This document shows, piece by piece, positions 1-6,674 of a stretch of 14,222 nt of DNA. The notes below the pieces were generated by a model. That model did not search any database. It was not told where the DNA came from and saw only the letters and a program-made list of their open reading frames with translations. The DNA comes from an uncultured Eubacteriales bacterium (GTDB lineage Bacteria; Bacillota; Clostridia; Peptostreptococcales; Anaerovoracaceae): assembly GCA_910583765.1 (NCBI GenBank), contig CAJTYS010000069.1, positions 1 through 14,222 of the forward strand, given 5' to 3'. The translations under genes were made by a program, and so were the position numbers. How positions within the stretch are numbered: the stretch's first letter is position 1; each line of letters begins with the position of its first letter.

Positions 1-1
1 A

Positions 2-76
2 TGGACCGTTCTCTTCAAGGCTAAAAGCGTATACCGTCTTAAGACGGTGGAGTTAAACCCCGCCTGTGGAGCTTAA
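2..76 (+). pseudogene. Possible C-terminal tail of an IS200/IS605 TnpB (OrfB), cut by the window edge
   Basis: One plus frame is open from the window edge and ends in KTVELNPACGA then TAA. Short tails with a TVE core after the zinc-ribbon region are common at the ends of Firmicutes TnpB/OrfB proteins, and the DNA here is rich in short repeats as IS605 right ends often are. No catalytic residues are visible because only 24 codons are in the window. It could equally be non-coding right-end DNA. Judged by the look of the tail only. Confidence 0.25.
33..48. repeat. Perfect 16-bp palindrome followed by a short direct repeat
   Basis: ACCGTCTTAAGACGGT reads the same on both strands with no loop. 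Directly after it, GTGGAGTTAAA (47-57) recurs as GTGGAGCTTAAA (66-77). Such clustered structure could belong to an insertion-sequence end or to the guide-RNA-like transcript at the right end of IS605 elements. No T-run follows that would make it a clear terminator. Confidence 0.4.
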
Positions 77-112
77 AGTTAAATATGTTATAAAAAACAA
101 ATTTTGTCCGTG

Positions 113-434
113 TTATTTTTTCGTATCGCATCTTATGCTCTCCTTTTTTTCTTTCAGAAAGAGCGCTACATTTTTGGATTCTCTTTGAATTTCCATGGTT
201 CCCCAGCCAGACACCCAATCCAACTCGTTATATCCGATCACGTGGATCACACAGTCTTCCAACGCAAGTATCGCCATCTGATGGCTGTTCGCTTTCAAAT
301 TGTCGATCGTTAATTGAGACGCTCCGTCGCATTCAATTTCTTGATTCCTTTCTCTTCACTAAAATACGCTTTTCGTAATTCCTTACTCATCGCATAAGTG
401 GACTTCACGATTTTGTGATTCAAATCGTACAGCG
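113..434 (-). pseudogene. Out-of-frame continuation of the membrane protein gene at 420-1175
   Basis: After the stop of the 251-codon membrane protein, coding-like sequence goes on in other frames. One frame reads KTLYDLNHKIVKSTYAMSKE and on to about position 349, and a second reads from about 348 to the stop at 113, including HQMAILALEDCVIHVIGYNE. Adding one A to the six-A run (T run at 435-440 on the plus strand) and one A to the AAA at 349-351 joins everything into one frame of about 355 residues. The added part is soluble and charged, with no membrane segment. I do not recognise the domain. Either the gene is truly broken or the A-runs were miscounted in the assembly. Confidence 0.5.
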
Positions 435-1175
435 TTTTTTACCCGCTAGGATCGCTCCGCCTAATATAAACTGTGGATCGACAATCAAATCGTATAAAGC
501 AACGCTTATCAGAACCTCCATTTTCATAAAAAGGAAAAAGCATACCGCGCCTGCCAAATATGCGCAAAACGCCATCCCGGCGTACTTAGTTTTCTCAGTG
601 TGTCGAAAACATGCGTAGCATACGCACATGCCCAAAAACAGGAAGACGCTCATTGCCGACCACAGGCTGTGATCGGAACGATACCCGTTTAACATAACGT
701 CCGCTAACAAAAAGAGATGCTGAAAAAGCGTCACCAGGCTAAGGACCACCATTAAATTTGATGTTAGCCTCGCGTTCACCGCCGAATCGTCCGTTTGTGT
801 CAAATCCATGTCTTTGACCACAAAAAAACATAAAACAACCATTGATACCGCCAACCATGCGTCTGCATAGCCATAAGGAAAAATCAAAAATATGTCCATA
901 AAATACGCCAGCATTGTCAATTTCATGTGAATCACATGTTCGGTGCCACGAACTTTTCTTATCAGAATTAACACCGCTCCTATCAGAAGCGTGTGCGCTA
1001 TTAAATCAATGGGAATGAAAAATTCATTCCCATTGTCTCCCTCAAATCCGCCCCAATCTGTTTCCATATAGGCGATAGATTCACTTAGTACCAGAAAAAT
1101 CGCTTTGACCAGGATGATGATCGTCAAAATGTTTGTGATTCGTAGTAAAAAGTTTTGGGTTGATCGTTTATGCAT
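420..1175 (-). CDS. Polytopic membrane protein, candidate immunity partner of the adjacent RHS tip
   Basis: The 251-residue product has about seven hydrophobic segments, near residues 9-30, 54-72, 83-100, 105-121, 139-160, 170-190 and 200-222. It has no motif I recognise. The ATG is supported by AAAGGAG six bases upstream. It starts 26 bases after the stop of the RHS C-terminal module, on the same strand, which is where immunity genes of polymorphic toxins normally sit; that role is inferred from position only. The protein ends AGKKRCTI at a six-A run. One extra A would carry the frame on into the sequence down to 113, so this C-terminus is probably secondary. A multi-helix membrane protein could also point to a membrane-acting toxin, or be unrelated to the toxin. 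Confidence 0.6.
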   Translation of the reverse strand: MHKRSTQNFLLRITNILTIIILVKAIFLVLSESIAYMETDWGGFEGDNGNEFFIPIDLIAHTLLIGAVLILIRKVRGTEHVIHMKLTMLAYFMDIFLIFPYGYADAWLAVSMVVLCFFVVKDMDLTQTDDSAVNARLTSNLMVVLSLVTLFQHLFLLADVMLNGYRSDHSLWSAMSVFLFLGMCVCYACFRHTEKTKYAGMAFCAYLAGAVCFFLFMKMEVLISVALYDLIVDPQFILGGAILAGKKRCTI

Positions 1176-1201
1176 TCATTTCTCCTTTATAAATTCTGGA
1201 T

Positions 1202-2134
1202 TTAAAAGTTGCCCCATTTGTAGCGTTTAAACCGTTTCACATTTACTTTATACAAATAAGATTTTGTTTTTGCGACTGATTTTTTATGTTGTGCGCCGCC
1301 CCATAGTTTTACTTCGAAAACTAGTATAAAGTCAATCTTTCGTGTCAGTTCATTACTCAATGCGCCTACAAAGTCCACTGGTGTAAACGAATATCGAGAT
1401 ACCGCTAATGCGGTTCTTATTTGTATAACCTCATGATATGCGTTTTTCTTGGGAATCAACACATTCTTGATAAGCCCCGCATTATCGGCTTTCCGTTTGT
1501 AACTCTTTATGCTTGGATTTTTATACATAAGCACTTTACCCAGTCTTGTGCTTCTCCACCATTCAGCAGTTATTTTTATAGAGGCTCCTTTATATGCTTT
1601 ACTTTTAAAAGTCTGCTTCTCATTTATTACTTTATACATTTTTTGTACCCAATGCCCACTCGGATCCACGTAATTCAACGGGTTATTGGCGCAATACCCG
1701 TACAAATGCAAGGTTTCCGGCTCCATGTTCTCCCCGCGGTACGTGTCCTGACTCAGGAACCGCCCGTCTTCCGGGTCATAGTACCTGGCGTTGTAGTAAT
1801 ACAGCCCCGTGCTCTTGTCATAGATTTGCCCAGTGTAGCGAATTTCATTCTCAAAGTTTTCGTTGGCCAAGGTTTCCGTGTTCCCGAACGGATCATACAG
1901 ATAAGCCGCCGCCAGCTTCCCGTCACCGTCAACAAGGCTGGAAGCGCCTTCTCGCACGTCTTTGTTGTACAGGTACCAGTCAGCGGAGTCACCCGTTCCC
2001 CTGGCCGTGGCGATCACGTTGTTTTCCACCCCGATCAGGTTCAGGCTGGTCTGTTTCCCATTCCCATCGGTGGTCTGCAGCACCGCGCCGCCCTGGTAGT
2101 AATAATCCGTGGTCGCCGTGACTGCGTCTTTCAC
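1202..2134 (-). CDS. RHS C-terminal core with a variable toxin-like tip domain
   Basis: This is the uninterrupted 3' part of the broken RHS gene. Residues 1-130 hold YD-repeat sequence (YLYDPFGN, RYTGQIYDKSTGLYYYNARY, DPEDGRFLSQD). Residues 144-162 hold the conserved RHS core end LYGYCANNPLNYVDPSGHW. The 148 residues after it (163-310) are the variable tip. They are strongly basic (ending VKRFKRYKWGNF), match no toxin family I can name, and their DNA is visibly more AT-rich than the core (22 of 60 G/C at 1261-1320 against 33 of 60 at 1921-1980). That is the usual sign of a swapped C-terminal toxin cassette. ATG 2134 lacks a clear ribosome site and is an internal Met of the old frame, so expression from here is uncertain. 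Confidence 0.7.
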   Translation of the reverse strand: MKDAVTATTDYYYQGGAVLQTTDGNGKQTSLNLIGVENNVIATARGTGDSADWYLYNKDVREGASSLVDGDGKLAAAYLYDPFGNTETLANENFENEIRYTGQIYDKSTGLYYYNARYYDPEDGRFLSQDTYRGENMEPETLHLYGYCANNPLNYVDPSGHWVQKMYKVINEKQTFKSKAYKGASIKITAEWWRSTRLGKVLMYKNPSIKSYKRKADNAGLIKNVLIPKKNAYHEVIQIRTALAVSRYSFTPVDFVGALSNELTRKIDFILVFEVKLWGGAQHKKSVAKTKSYLYKVNVKRFKRYKWGNF

Positions 2135-2600
2135 TTTCGTGGCTCCCTGCCAAGTGCTGGTCGGATCGATGGTGATCGGATATTGACGCTGTTCATTAGT
2201 CCAGATACGCCTCGTCCACCGTCATGGTCAGGACATATTGTCCCTCTTGTCCGGCCTCCTCTTTCAGATCGTAAACGATGTCTTCGCTGTACGCCTTTTG
2301 GCTGGCATCGTTCATCCACGGCGCGTCTATGTGTCCAGTGATCTCGCCGGTTTCTTTGTCATAATAGGTGATTCCGCCGTCCATCACGTTTTTGCGGGCC
2401 ATCATTCCTTTCAGCTTCAGCCGGTATTGGAACGCGTTGCTCGCTGGCCTTTCTTCCTCGCTTTCATACGTAGTGGGCATCGTCTCGCTTCCCACTTCTC
2501 ACCTTTTCCTAAATCATACGTGGTCGTGTCCGTGTTTTTTCCACCACGTCTTCTTTTGTCACGCCCTCGGGTTTGATTTTTTGTTTCTGAGTTTCTTCAT
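1202..2600 (-). pseudogene. RHS/YD-repeat (WapA-like) gene, frameshifted and internally shortened
   Basis: A start with a good Shine-Dalgarno (AAGGAG eight bases before ATG at 2600) gives MKKLRNKK and then breaks. Frame changes at the A-runs opposite 2577-2582 and 2535-2540, at 2496-2497 and at the GG opposite 2201-2202 join the pieces. The joined product has YDLGKGEK, a stretch like the N-terminal part of WapA-type proteins (TYYDKETGEITGHIDAPWM, DIVYDLKEE), and the typical QYPITIDPT motif. That motif normally precedes a long array of YD repeats. Here it is followed within about 20 residues by the last YD repeats (DYYYQGG, LQTTDGNG), so most of the array is absent. The 3' part is intact and listed separately. 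Orientation and frames are seen directly; the repair of each frame is inference. Confidence 0.75.
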
Positions 2601-2659
2601 TACCTATTCTCCTTGTTTCGCCCATTAACTTCACCCCTCTCTCTTTTGAATATTAGAAA

Positions 2660-2692
2660 AGCGATAAAACCATGTCAATCGGTCCTATCGCT
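2660..2692 (-). terminator. Probable terminator of the acetyltransferase gene
   Basis: On the minus strand AGCGATA pairs with TATCGCT, and ACC/GGT can add an inner stem. The hairpin is followed by TTTTC. It lies about 55 bases after the acetyltransferase stop, in the right orientation. The stem is only seven base pairs and the T-run is short, so strength is uncertain. Confidence 0.45.
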
Positions 2693-2747
2693 CATGATTT
2701 GAATTGATAATTATGATGTGATTTTTCGCCCTTTAAACTGGAATTAT

Positions 2748-3290
2748 TTATCTTTTCTCCAACCATTCTTCTTTCGTCAAACAAGTTAAATGCTCTGTTC
2801 GTAGAACGCCCTCCAACGCACAAGGAACATTCTCTGAAGTGTGATGGTAGTGAAATCCGCATTTTTCTTGCACACGCTTTGACTTTTCATTTCCATCAAA
2901 GTAACCGCACCATATTTTTTCGAGATTCAGTTTTTCAAAGCCATATCGCATTATCTCACGAACTGCTTCTGGGATAAGCCCTTGTCCCCAATATGGAACG
3001 CCGATCCAATATCCAACTTCACCCTCCGTATCAGGAATGTCGATATTACTTGCCTTGCCAAGCATTAACCCTATACTGCCAACTGGATGTCCTGTTTCCC
3101 GCAGAACTACCGCATATGTCTCTGGTGCAGACAGAATCCCTTTGATAATCTCTCTGCTATTTTCTACACTCGTATGAACAGCCCACCCTGCAATCGGTCC
3201 TACATCGGGATCGCTTGCATATTTGTACAAGTCCTCCGCATCGCTTTCTTCCCACGGACGCAGGATAAGCCTTTCTGTTTCAAATGTCAT
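2748..3290 (-). CDS. GNAT-family N-acetyltransferase, RimJ/RimL type
   Basis: The 180-residue product begins MTFETERLILRPW, the classic opening of the RimJ/RimL branch (acetyltransf_3). The acetyl-CoA binding motif A is YWIGVPYWGQGLIPEA (94-109), with the Q/R-x-x-G-x-G/A type turn degenerate to WGQGL. Motif B contains N134, S137 and KCGF (143-146). These enzymes transfer acetyl from acetyl-CoA to an amine, on a protein N-terminus, an amino acid or a drug; the substrate cannot be read here. A GTG at 3296 is in frame, but GAGGGGG sits at proper distance from the ATG at 3290, so that start is chosen. It is a single gene with its own promoter (3340-3368) and terminator. The frame is intact while both neighbours are decayed. 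Confidence 0.88.
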   Translation of the reverse strand: MTFETERLILRPWEESDAEDLYKYASDPDVGPIAGWAVHTSVENSREIIKGILSAPETYAVVLRETGHPVGSIGLMLGKASNIDIPDTEGEVGYWIGVPYWGQGLIPEAVREIMRYGFEKLNLEKIWCGYFDGNEKSKRVQEKCGFHYHHTSENVPCALEGVLRTEHLTCLTKEEWLEKR

Positions 3291-3339
3291 ACGCACACCC
3301 CCTCATAACTTCAAATTTACTCACTTGTCCTGTGCTATC

Positions 3340-3368
3340 ATTATACCACTGACCCACCATGCTCACAA
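3340..3368 (-). promoter_or_regulatory. Sigma-A type promoter for the acetyltransferase gene
   Basis: On the minus strand TTGTGA (3368-3363) is followed by 17 bases and a perfect TATAAT (3345-3340), about 50 bases before the ATG at 3290. The -35 hexamer overlaps the stop codon of the small signal-peptide ORF upstream. Confidence 0.65.
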
Positions 3369-3512
3369 TTCAATATTTCTCCGCTGCGCTGGTTTTTTCG
3401 GCTTACTGGCCGCATTGACTTCAGCTGGCAGCAGCATGGCGGTTTCGATCAGAAACGCAGCCAGCAGTGAAATGGCTGTCATGGAGAATTTTTGTGCATT
3501 TCTTGTCTCCAT
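3363..3512 (-). pseudogene. Signal-peptide fragment of a secreted or surface protein (49 aa)
   Basis: A short minus-strand ORF starts METRNAQKFSMTAISLLAAF, with AGAGGAAGG placed correctly before the ATG. It has a charged start, a hydrophobic core of about 20 residues, and a likely signal peptidase site at VNA-A (33-34), then SKPKKPAQ and a stop a few residues later. Mature surface proteins of Clostridia often begin with such a Lys/Pro stretch before fibronectin- or Ig-like domains. I therefore read it as the 5' end of a deleted surface-protein gene, though a true 49-residue secreted peptide cannot be excluded. The stop lies inside the promoter of the next gene. Confidence 0.45.
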
Positions 3513-3833
3513 CTTTGCCTTCCTCTTTGTTTACAAACGCTGGATTGAAGGTGGTATCTTTTCTTTTACGCTTTTATCGTTATATAAAATGTTTTTCCAG
3601 CAAGACGCACAGGATGCGCGCTCAATGCCGAGTATCCATCCAGGCAGGCTACGAAATTGTCAAGGTTCCATGAAAGGATCCGTGGAAAGCGAAAAATGGC
3701 CGGCTCATTGACCCTCACTAATCGCACGGGACAAATAGAGAAAATTAACGTTTCGCAGAATTTTTGGGGCAGGGTGAGATTTTTTGAGCAAAACCTTTGT
3801 CTATTTTTTCTGCCAAGCAAGATAATGAGGCAA
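3513..3833. other. Intergenic stretch with no supported gene
   Basis: Both strands show only short frames without ribosome sites or recognisable domains. It separates the minus-strand fragment from the plus-strand antitoxin promoter and may be deletion scar sequence. Confidence 0.5.
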
Positions 3834-3862
3834 TTGAAGAAAGAATCCGTTTATAGTATAAT
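3834..3862 (+). promoter_or_regulatory. Sigma-A type promoter for the DinJ/RelB-like gene
   Basis: TTGAAG (3834-3839), a 17-base spacer and a perfect TATAAT (3857-3862) precede the ATG at 3888 by 25 bases. AAGAGG at 3871-3876 could serve as ribosome site. The promoter survives although the gene behind it is broken. Confidence 0.65.
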
Positions 3863-3887
3863 CGTGCCACAAGAGGCAGTGCTTACT

Positions 3888-4175
3888 ATGGGTAAAGAAA
3901 CGACTTTACAATAAGCGGGGATGGATTCAAAATTAAAAGAGCAGGCGGAATCATCGTATCAACAATTGGGAATTTCTTTCGCAGAAGCGATTAGAATGTT
4001 CGCACGCCAAAGCGTTGAAGATCAAGCGATACCTTTCACCATGCGTTTATCCACATCTGCCTCAAAAAGAACATTGGACCGCACAAGCGGAACACACACG
4101 ATTCCAGACAACACGGGTGAAAGCAATGACGAAATAGCGGAAATGGTTGGAGTGACATGCCGCTCATGTGGATGA
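3888..4175 (+). pseudogene. DinJ/RelB-family antitoxin with an early in-frame stop
   Basis: The frame opens MGKETTLQ, then TAA, then continues MDSKLKEQAESSYQQLGISF and AEAIRMFARQSVEDQAIPFT. This is the ribbon-helix-helix start of RelB/DinJ antitoxins, in which TTLQVRMDS would be expected; here the two residues after Q are replaced by stop-Ala-Gly. The second half (from about codon 55) does not look like the family and is rich in Ser/Thr/Arg, so a further frameshift or junction is likely. ATG 3921 could restart translation but would drop the DNA-contacting strand. No RelE/YafQ-type toxin gene follows; the next gene is a VOC protein. It is most likely a relic of a type II toxin-antitoxin locus. 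Confidence 0.7.
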
Positions 4176-4235
4176 CGACAAACAGCAGCATGACGCTACA
4201 GAGCATAAAACCGGAAACTTGTGGAGGTAATGGAA

Positions 4236-4694
4236 ATGAAATTGAAAAATCCTATGCTGGTGGTAACAGATATAGACAAATCATTTGAGTTTTATAAAAA
4301 GGTTTTTGGGCTTCATGTGATTATGGATTTTGGAGCAAATAAAACTTTAACAGGTGGTTTGGCTTTGCAGACAGTTGAAACATATATAGACTTTATCGGG
4401 AAAAGCGATATTTCTTTTGGTGGCAATAACTTTGAAATTTACTTTGAAGAAGATAATTTTGATGAATTTGCGGATAAATTGAAAGAATGTGATGTTGAAT
4501 ATGTTCACCCTATTGTAGAACATTCATGGGGACAGCGTGTTGTTCGTTTCTATGACCCAGATAAACATATTATTGAAGTTGGCGAGAACATGAAAGTAGT
4601 ATGCAAGCGTTTCATAAATAGCGGAATGACACCAGAACAAGTAGCAGAACGCATGGACGCACCTATGAAATTTGTCAATGCCTGTATGCGATAA
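4236..4694 (+). CDS. VOC superfamily (glyoxalase/bleomycin-resistance/dioxygenase) protein
   Basis: The 152-residue product starts MKLKNPMLVVTDIDKSFEFY, the typical first beta-alpha unit of a VOC module, and ends the module with VVRFYDPDKHIIEVGE (102-117). E68 and E114 are candidates for metal ligands. A C-terminal helical add-on with RFINSGMTPEQVAERMDAP (125-143) is seen in a subgroup of small Firmicutes VOC proteins. GTG 4221 and ATG 4230 are in frame, but the GGAGG at 4223-4227 is eight bases from ATG 4236, which is chosen. Substrate is unknown: members isomerise methylglyoxal-glutathione, sequester antibiotics or modify thiols. It is the only intact plus-strand gene here, about 60 bases after the antitoxin relic. 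Confidence 0.85.
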   Translation: MKLKNPMLVVTDIDKSFEFYKKVFGLHVIMDFGANKTLTGGLALQTVETYIDFIGKSDISFGGNNFEIYFEEDNFDEFADKLKECDVEYVHPIVEHSWGQRVVRFYDPDKHIIEVGENMKVVCKRFINSGMTPEQVAERMDAPMKFVNACMR

Positions 4695-4796
4695 ATCCCA
4701 GCTTACGGGAAATCACTCTGAAACACCGTGCGTTTTGGTTTATTTATTTTACATAATTTTCCATTAAATCAGCTTCGCATATGATTATAAAAATAA

Positions 4797-4827
4797 GGAG
4801 CGCTTTAGATTTTATCCAATGCGCTCC
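4797..4827. terminator. Bidirectional terminator between converging genes
   Basis: GGAGCGC (4797-4803) pairs with GCGCTCC (4821-4827) around a 17-base loop. On the minus strand it is followed by TTATTTTTAT, a good T-rich tail for the regulator side. On the plus strand the tail is weaker (ATTATCTTT), about 100 bases after the VOC stop. Confidence 0.55.
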
Positions 4828-4871
4828 ATTATCTTTGCGTTCCTTTAAAACAAGAAAGCCATCTCTTTGCT

Positions 4872-5057
4872 CTATTTGATTGTAATTGTGGCGGCCTTTT
4901 TCTTGTTGCTTCCGTCCAAGCTTCTGCAGGTAATTTTCACTTTCCTGCCCTTTCCTGCCTTGACAGTTTCATTGTCAGGGATGGCCATCTTCTTCACCAC
5001 GCCTTTCCATGTGAGGCTGTGGCGCCAATCCTGCCGGCACCCCGTCCAATTTTTCAT
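4872..5057 (-). pseudogene. Ig-like (Big_2-type) surface-protein tail remnant
   Basis: The 61-codon frame ends KGRKVKITCRSLDGSNKKKA followed by ATITIK and stop, with WKGVVKK earlier. This matches the way bacterial Ig-like domains finish at the C-terminus of surface proteins (GVVKA...GK.VKITATA.DGS...KATVTI). No signal peptide, sorting signal or complete domain is present. The ATG overlaps the stop of the sigma54 regulator by four bases (ATGA), which may be chance or may give a translated leftover. Function as a small protein is not supported. Confidence 0.35.
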
Positions 5058-6478
5058 TCAGTAGCATTCCTCTCGATATGATACTTTCTTAATTTTCGAG
5101 ATATGGTCGATCTGTCAATTTTAAGGAGATCAGCAGCTTCTGAACACGTATCACATTCATTTAGCGCCATCAAAATCAGCTGTTTTTCATAATCGCGCAT
5201 CATCTCAGCTAATGATAGTCTCTGAGGGTCGCTGGATTGCAGCAATGTTAAGTCCCTGCTTTCTTCGTCAATTGCCATTTTGATCTGAAAAGAAGAAATG
5301 GATTCTCCGCCGCCCAGCAGGGCTGTCCTTTCGATCAAGTTTTTTAATTCCCGCACATTCCCTGGCCATCTGTGTTTTTTTAATTCATCAACCGCGCTTT
5401 TTGTGAATTTCTTATTTAACCCATACTGTTCATTGATCCCGTTCAGAAAGAATTCTGCCAAGGGTTTAATGTCTTCGATTCTATGTCTTAAAGGCAATAT
5501 GTTGATGGGAATCACGTAAAGCCGATAGTACAAATCGCTTCTAAAGTTTCCCTTTTGCACTTCCTTTCTTAGATCCCGATTGGTGGCCGCTATGATGCGC
5601 ACATCGATTTTTATTTCTTGATTGCCGCCAATTCTTCTAATGCTCTGCTCTTGAATGACCCGTAAAAGCTTGCTTTGCATAGGCAATGGCAGTTCCCCGA
5701 TCTCATCAAGAAAAAGCGTCCCTTTGTCAGCCAGTTCAAAAAGTCCCGCCTTTCCGCTTTTGTCAGCTCCTGTGAACGCCCCTTTTTCGTATCCAAACAG
5801 CTCACTTTCGATCAGTGACTCAGGAATTGCAGAACAGTTGATTTTCACAAATGTTTTTTCTGCCCGCTTGCTGTGTTTTTGAATCATGCTTGCTACCACT
5901 TCTTTTCCTGTTCCAGATTCACCTGTGATCAATACCGTTGAATCCAGTACGCTGATATTGGAAATTTGTCTTCTGACTTTGATCATTCCTGGACTTTCCG
6001 CGATCATTTCATCAAAATGTTTTTCCACTTTTTTTATTTTCCGCATTGTGGTAAGCTCATTTTTTAAAGTTTCCTGGTATTGTTTTTGCTGCTCCAATAA
6101 ATTTTCTAAATTAATCACATCTGATATGTTTTTTTCAATACAAATAACAAGTTCTATGCTGCCTTCATCATTGTAAAGCGGTATACTGGTGGCCAATATG
6201 TAACCACCCGCGCCAACCTCCTGAATGATGCTTTCTTTCTTCCCACTGCTCAGCGCCTTTAAAACGGAGGATTCTTGGATAATGTATCCCTCTTCAATTA
6301 GCTCCTCCATATTTTTTCCAATCACTGTTTCCCTAGGCATGCCCCCAGTCAAAATGCATACATTATTGATCATCACAACAACGCCTTTTTCATCGGTGAT
6401 CCATACGCCAGCATCCATGCAATCTATGATTTTGGTAAACATGTCAGCGTTCTCTTTCATAAATTTGACATAACTCAT
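5054..6478 (-). CDS. Sigma54-dependent transcriptional activator (PAS - AAA+ - Fis HTH)
   Basis: The 474-residue product has an N-terminal PAS-like sensor (about 11-118, with CMDAGVWITDEKGVVVMINN), a coiled linker (120-150), a sigma54-interaction AAA+ domain (about 160-390) and a Fis-type helix-turn-helix (about 430-470, EAADLLKIDRSTISRKLRKY). The AAA+ domain has Walker A GESGTGKE (186-193), the sigma54-contacting GAFTGA loop (233-238), Walker B LFLDEIGELP (255-264) and the WPGNVRELKN signature (371-380). There is no receiver domain, so a ligand rather than a kinase probably controls it. TTG 6505 is in frame, but GAGGGGG lies eight bases before ATG 6478. It sits behind the alcohol dehydrogenase in the same direction, after a hairpin, and is the natural activator of the sigma54 promoter at 13238-13252. 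Confidence 0.93.
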   Translation of the reverse strand: MSYVKFMKENADMFTKIIDCMDAGVWITDEKGVVVMINNVCILTGGMPRETVIGKNMEELIEEGYIIQESSVLKALSSGKKESIIQEVGAGGYILATSIPLYNDEGSIELVICIEKNISDVINLENLLEQQKQYQETLKNELTTMRKIKKVEKHFDEMIAESPGMIKVRRQISNISVLDSTVLITGESGTGKEVVASMIQKHSKRAEKTFVKINCSAIPESLIESELFGYEKGAFTGADKSGKAGLFELADKGTLFLDEIGELPLPMQSKLLRVIQEQSIRRIGGNQEIKIDVRIIAATNRDLRKEVQKGNFRSDLYYRLYVIPINILPLRHRIEDIKPLAEFFLNGINEQYGLNKKFTKSAVDELKKHRWPGNVRELKNLIERTALLGGGESISSFQIKMAIDEESRDLTLLQSSDPQRLSLAEMMRDYEKQLILMALNECDTCSEAADLLKIDRSTISRKLRKYHIERNATE

Positions 6479-6569
6479 AAGCAAAGCCCCCTCATTAACC
6501 GACAATCTAAATTGACTGAACCCCAGAGATTCCTATTTTTCAATGATTCATTTATGGTGATATAACAGT

Positions 6570-6604
6570 GCCTTCTGTGGTAGTTATATTCTACCACAGA
6601 AGGC
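6570..6604. terminator. Strong 14-bp hairpin between the dehydrogenase and the regulator
   Basis: GCCTTCTGTGGTAG (6570-6583) pairs perfectly with CTACCACAGAAGGC (6591-6604) around TTATATT. The plus side continues TTTCTT; the minus side continues ACTGTTATAT, so the T-tail for the minus-strand operon is weak. It probably terminates or attenuates operon transcription before the regulator gene. Confidence 0.6.
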
Positions 6605-6674
6605 TTTCTTGCTCATTGAATTTCATTTTTTTAGAATATTTTCTCAAACTTTAATACACTTAGGCCATGGTGAC

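Noticed and set aside
1421..2341. Long plus-strand frame of 306 codons
   Set aside because: It lies opposite the RHS gene, has no recognisable domain, and its sequence is the mirror of YD-repeat codons.
3223..3711. Plus-strand 162-codon frame with a hydrophobic middle
   Set aside because: It overlaps the start of the acetyltransferase and its promoter, has no ribosome site, and its hydrophobic part is the antisense of the signal-peptide ORF.
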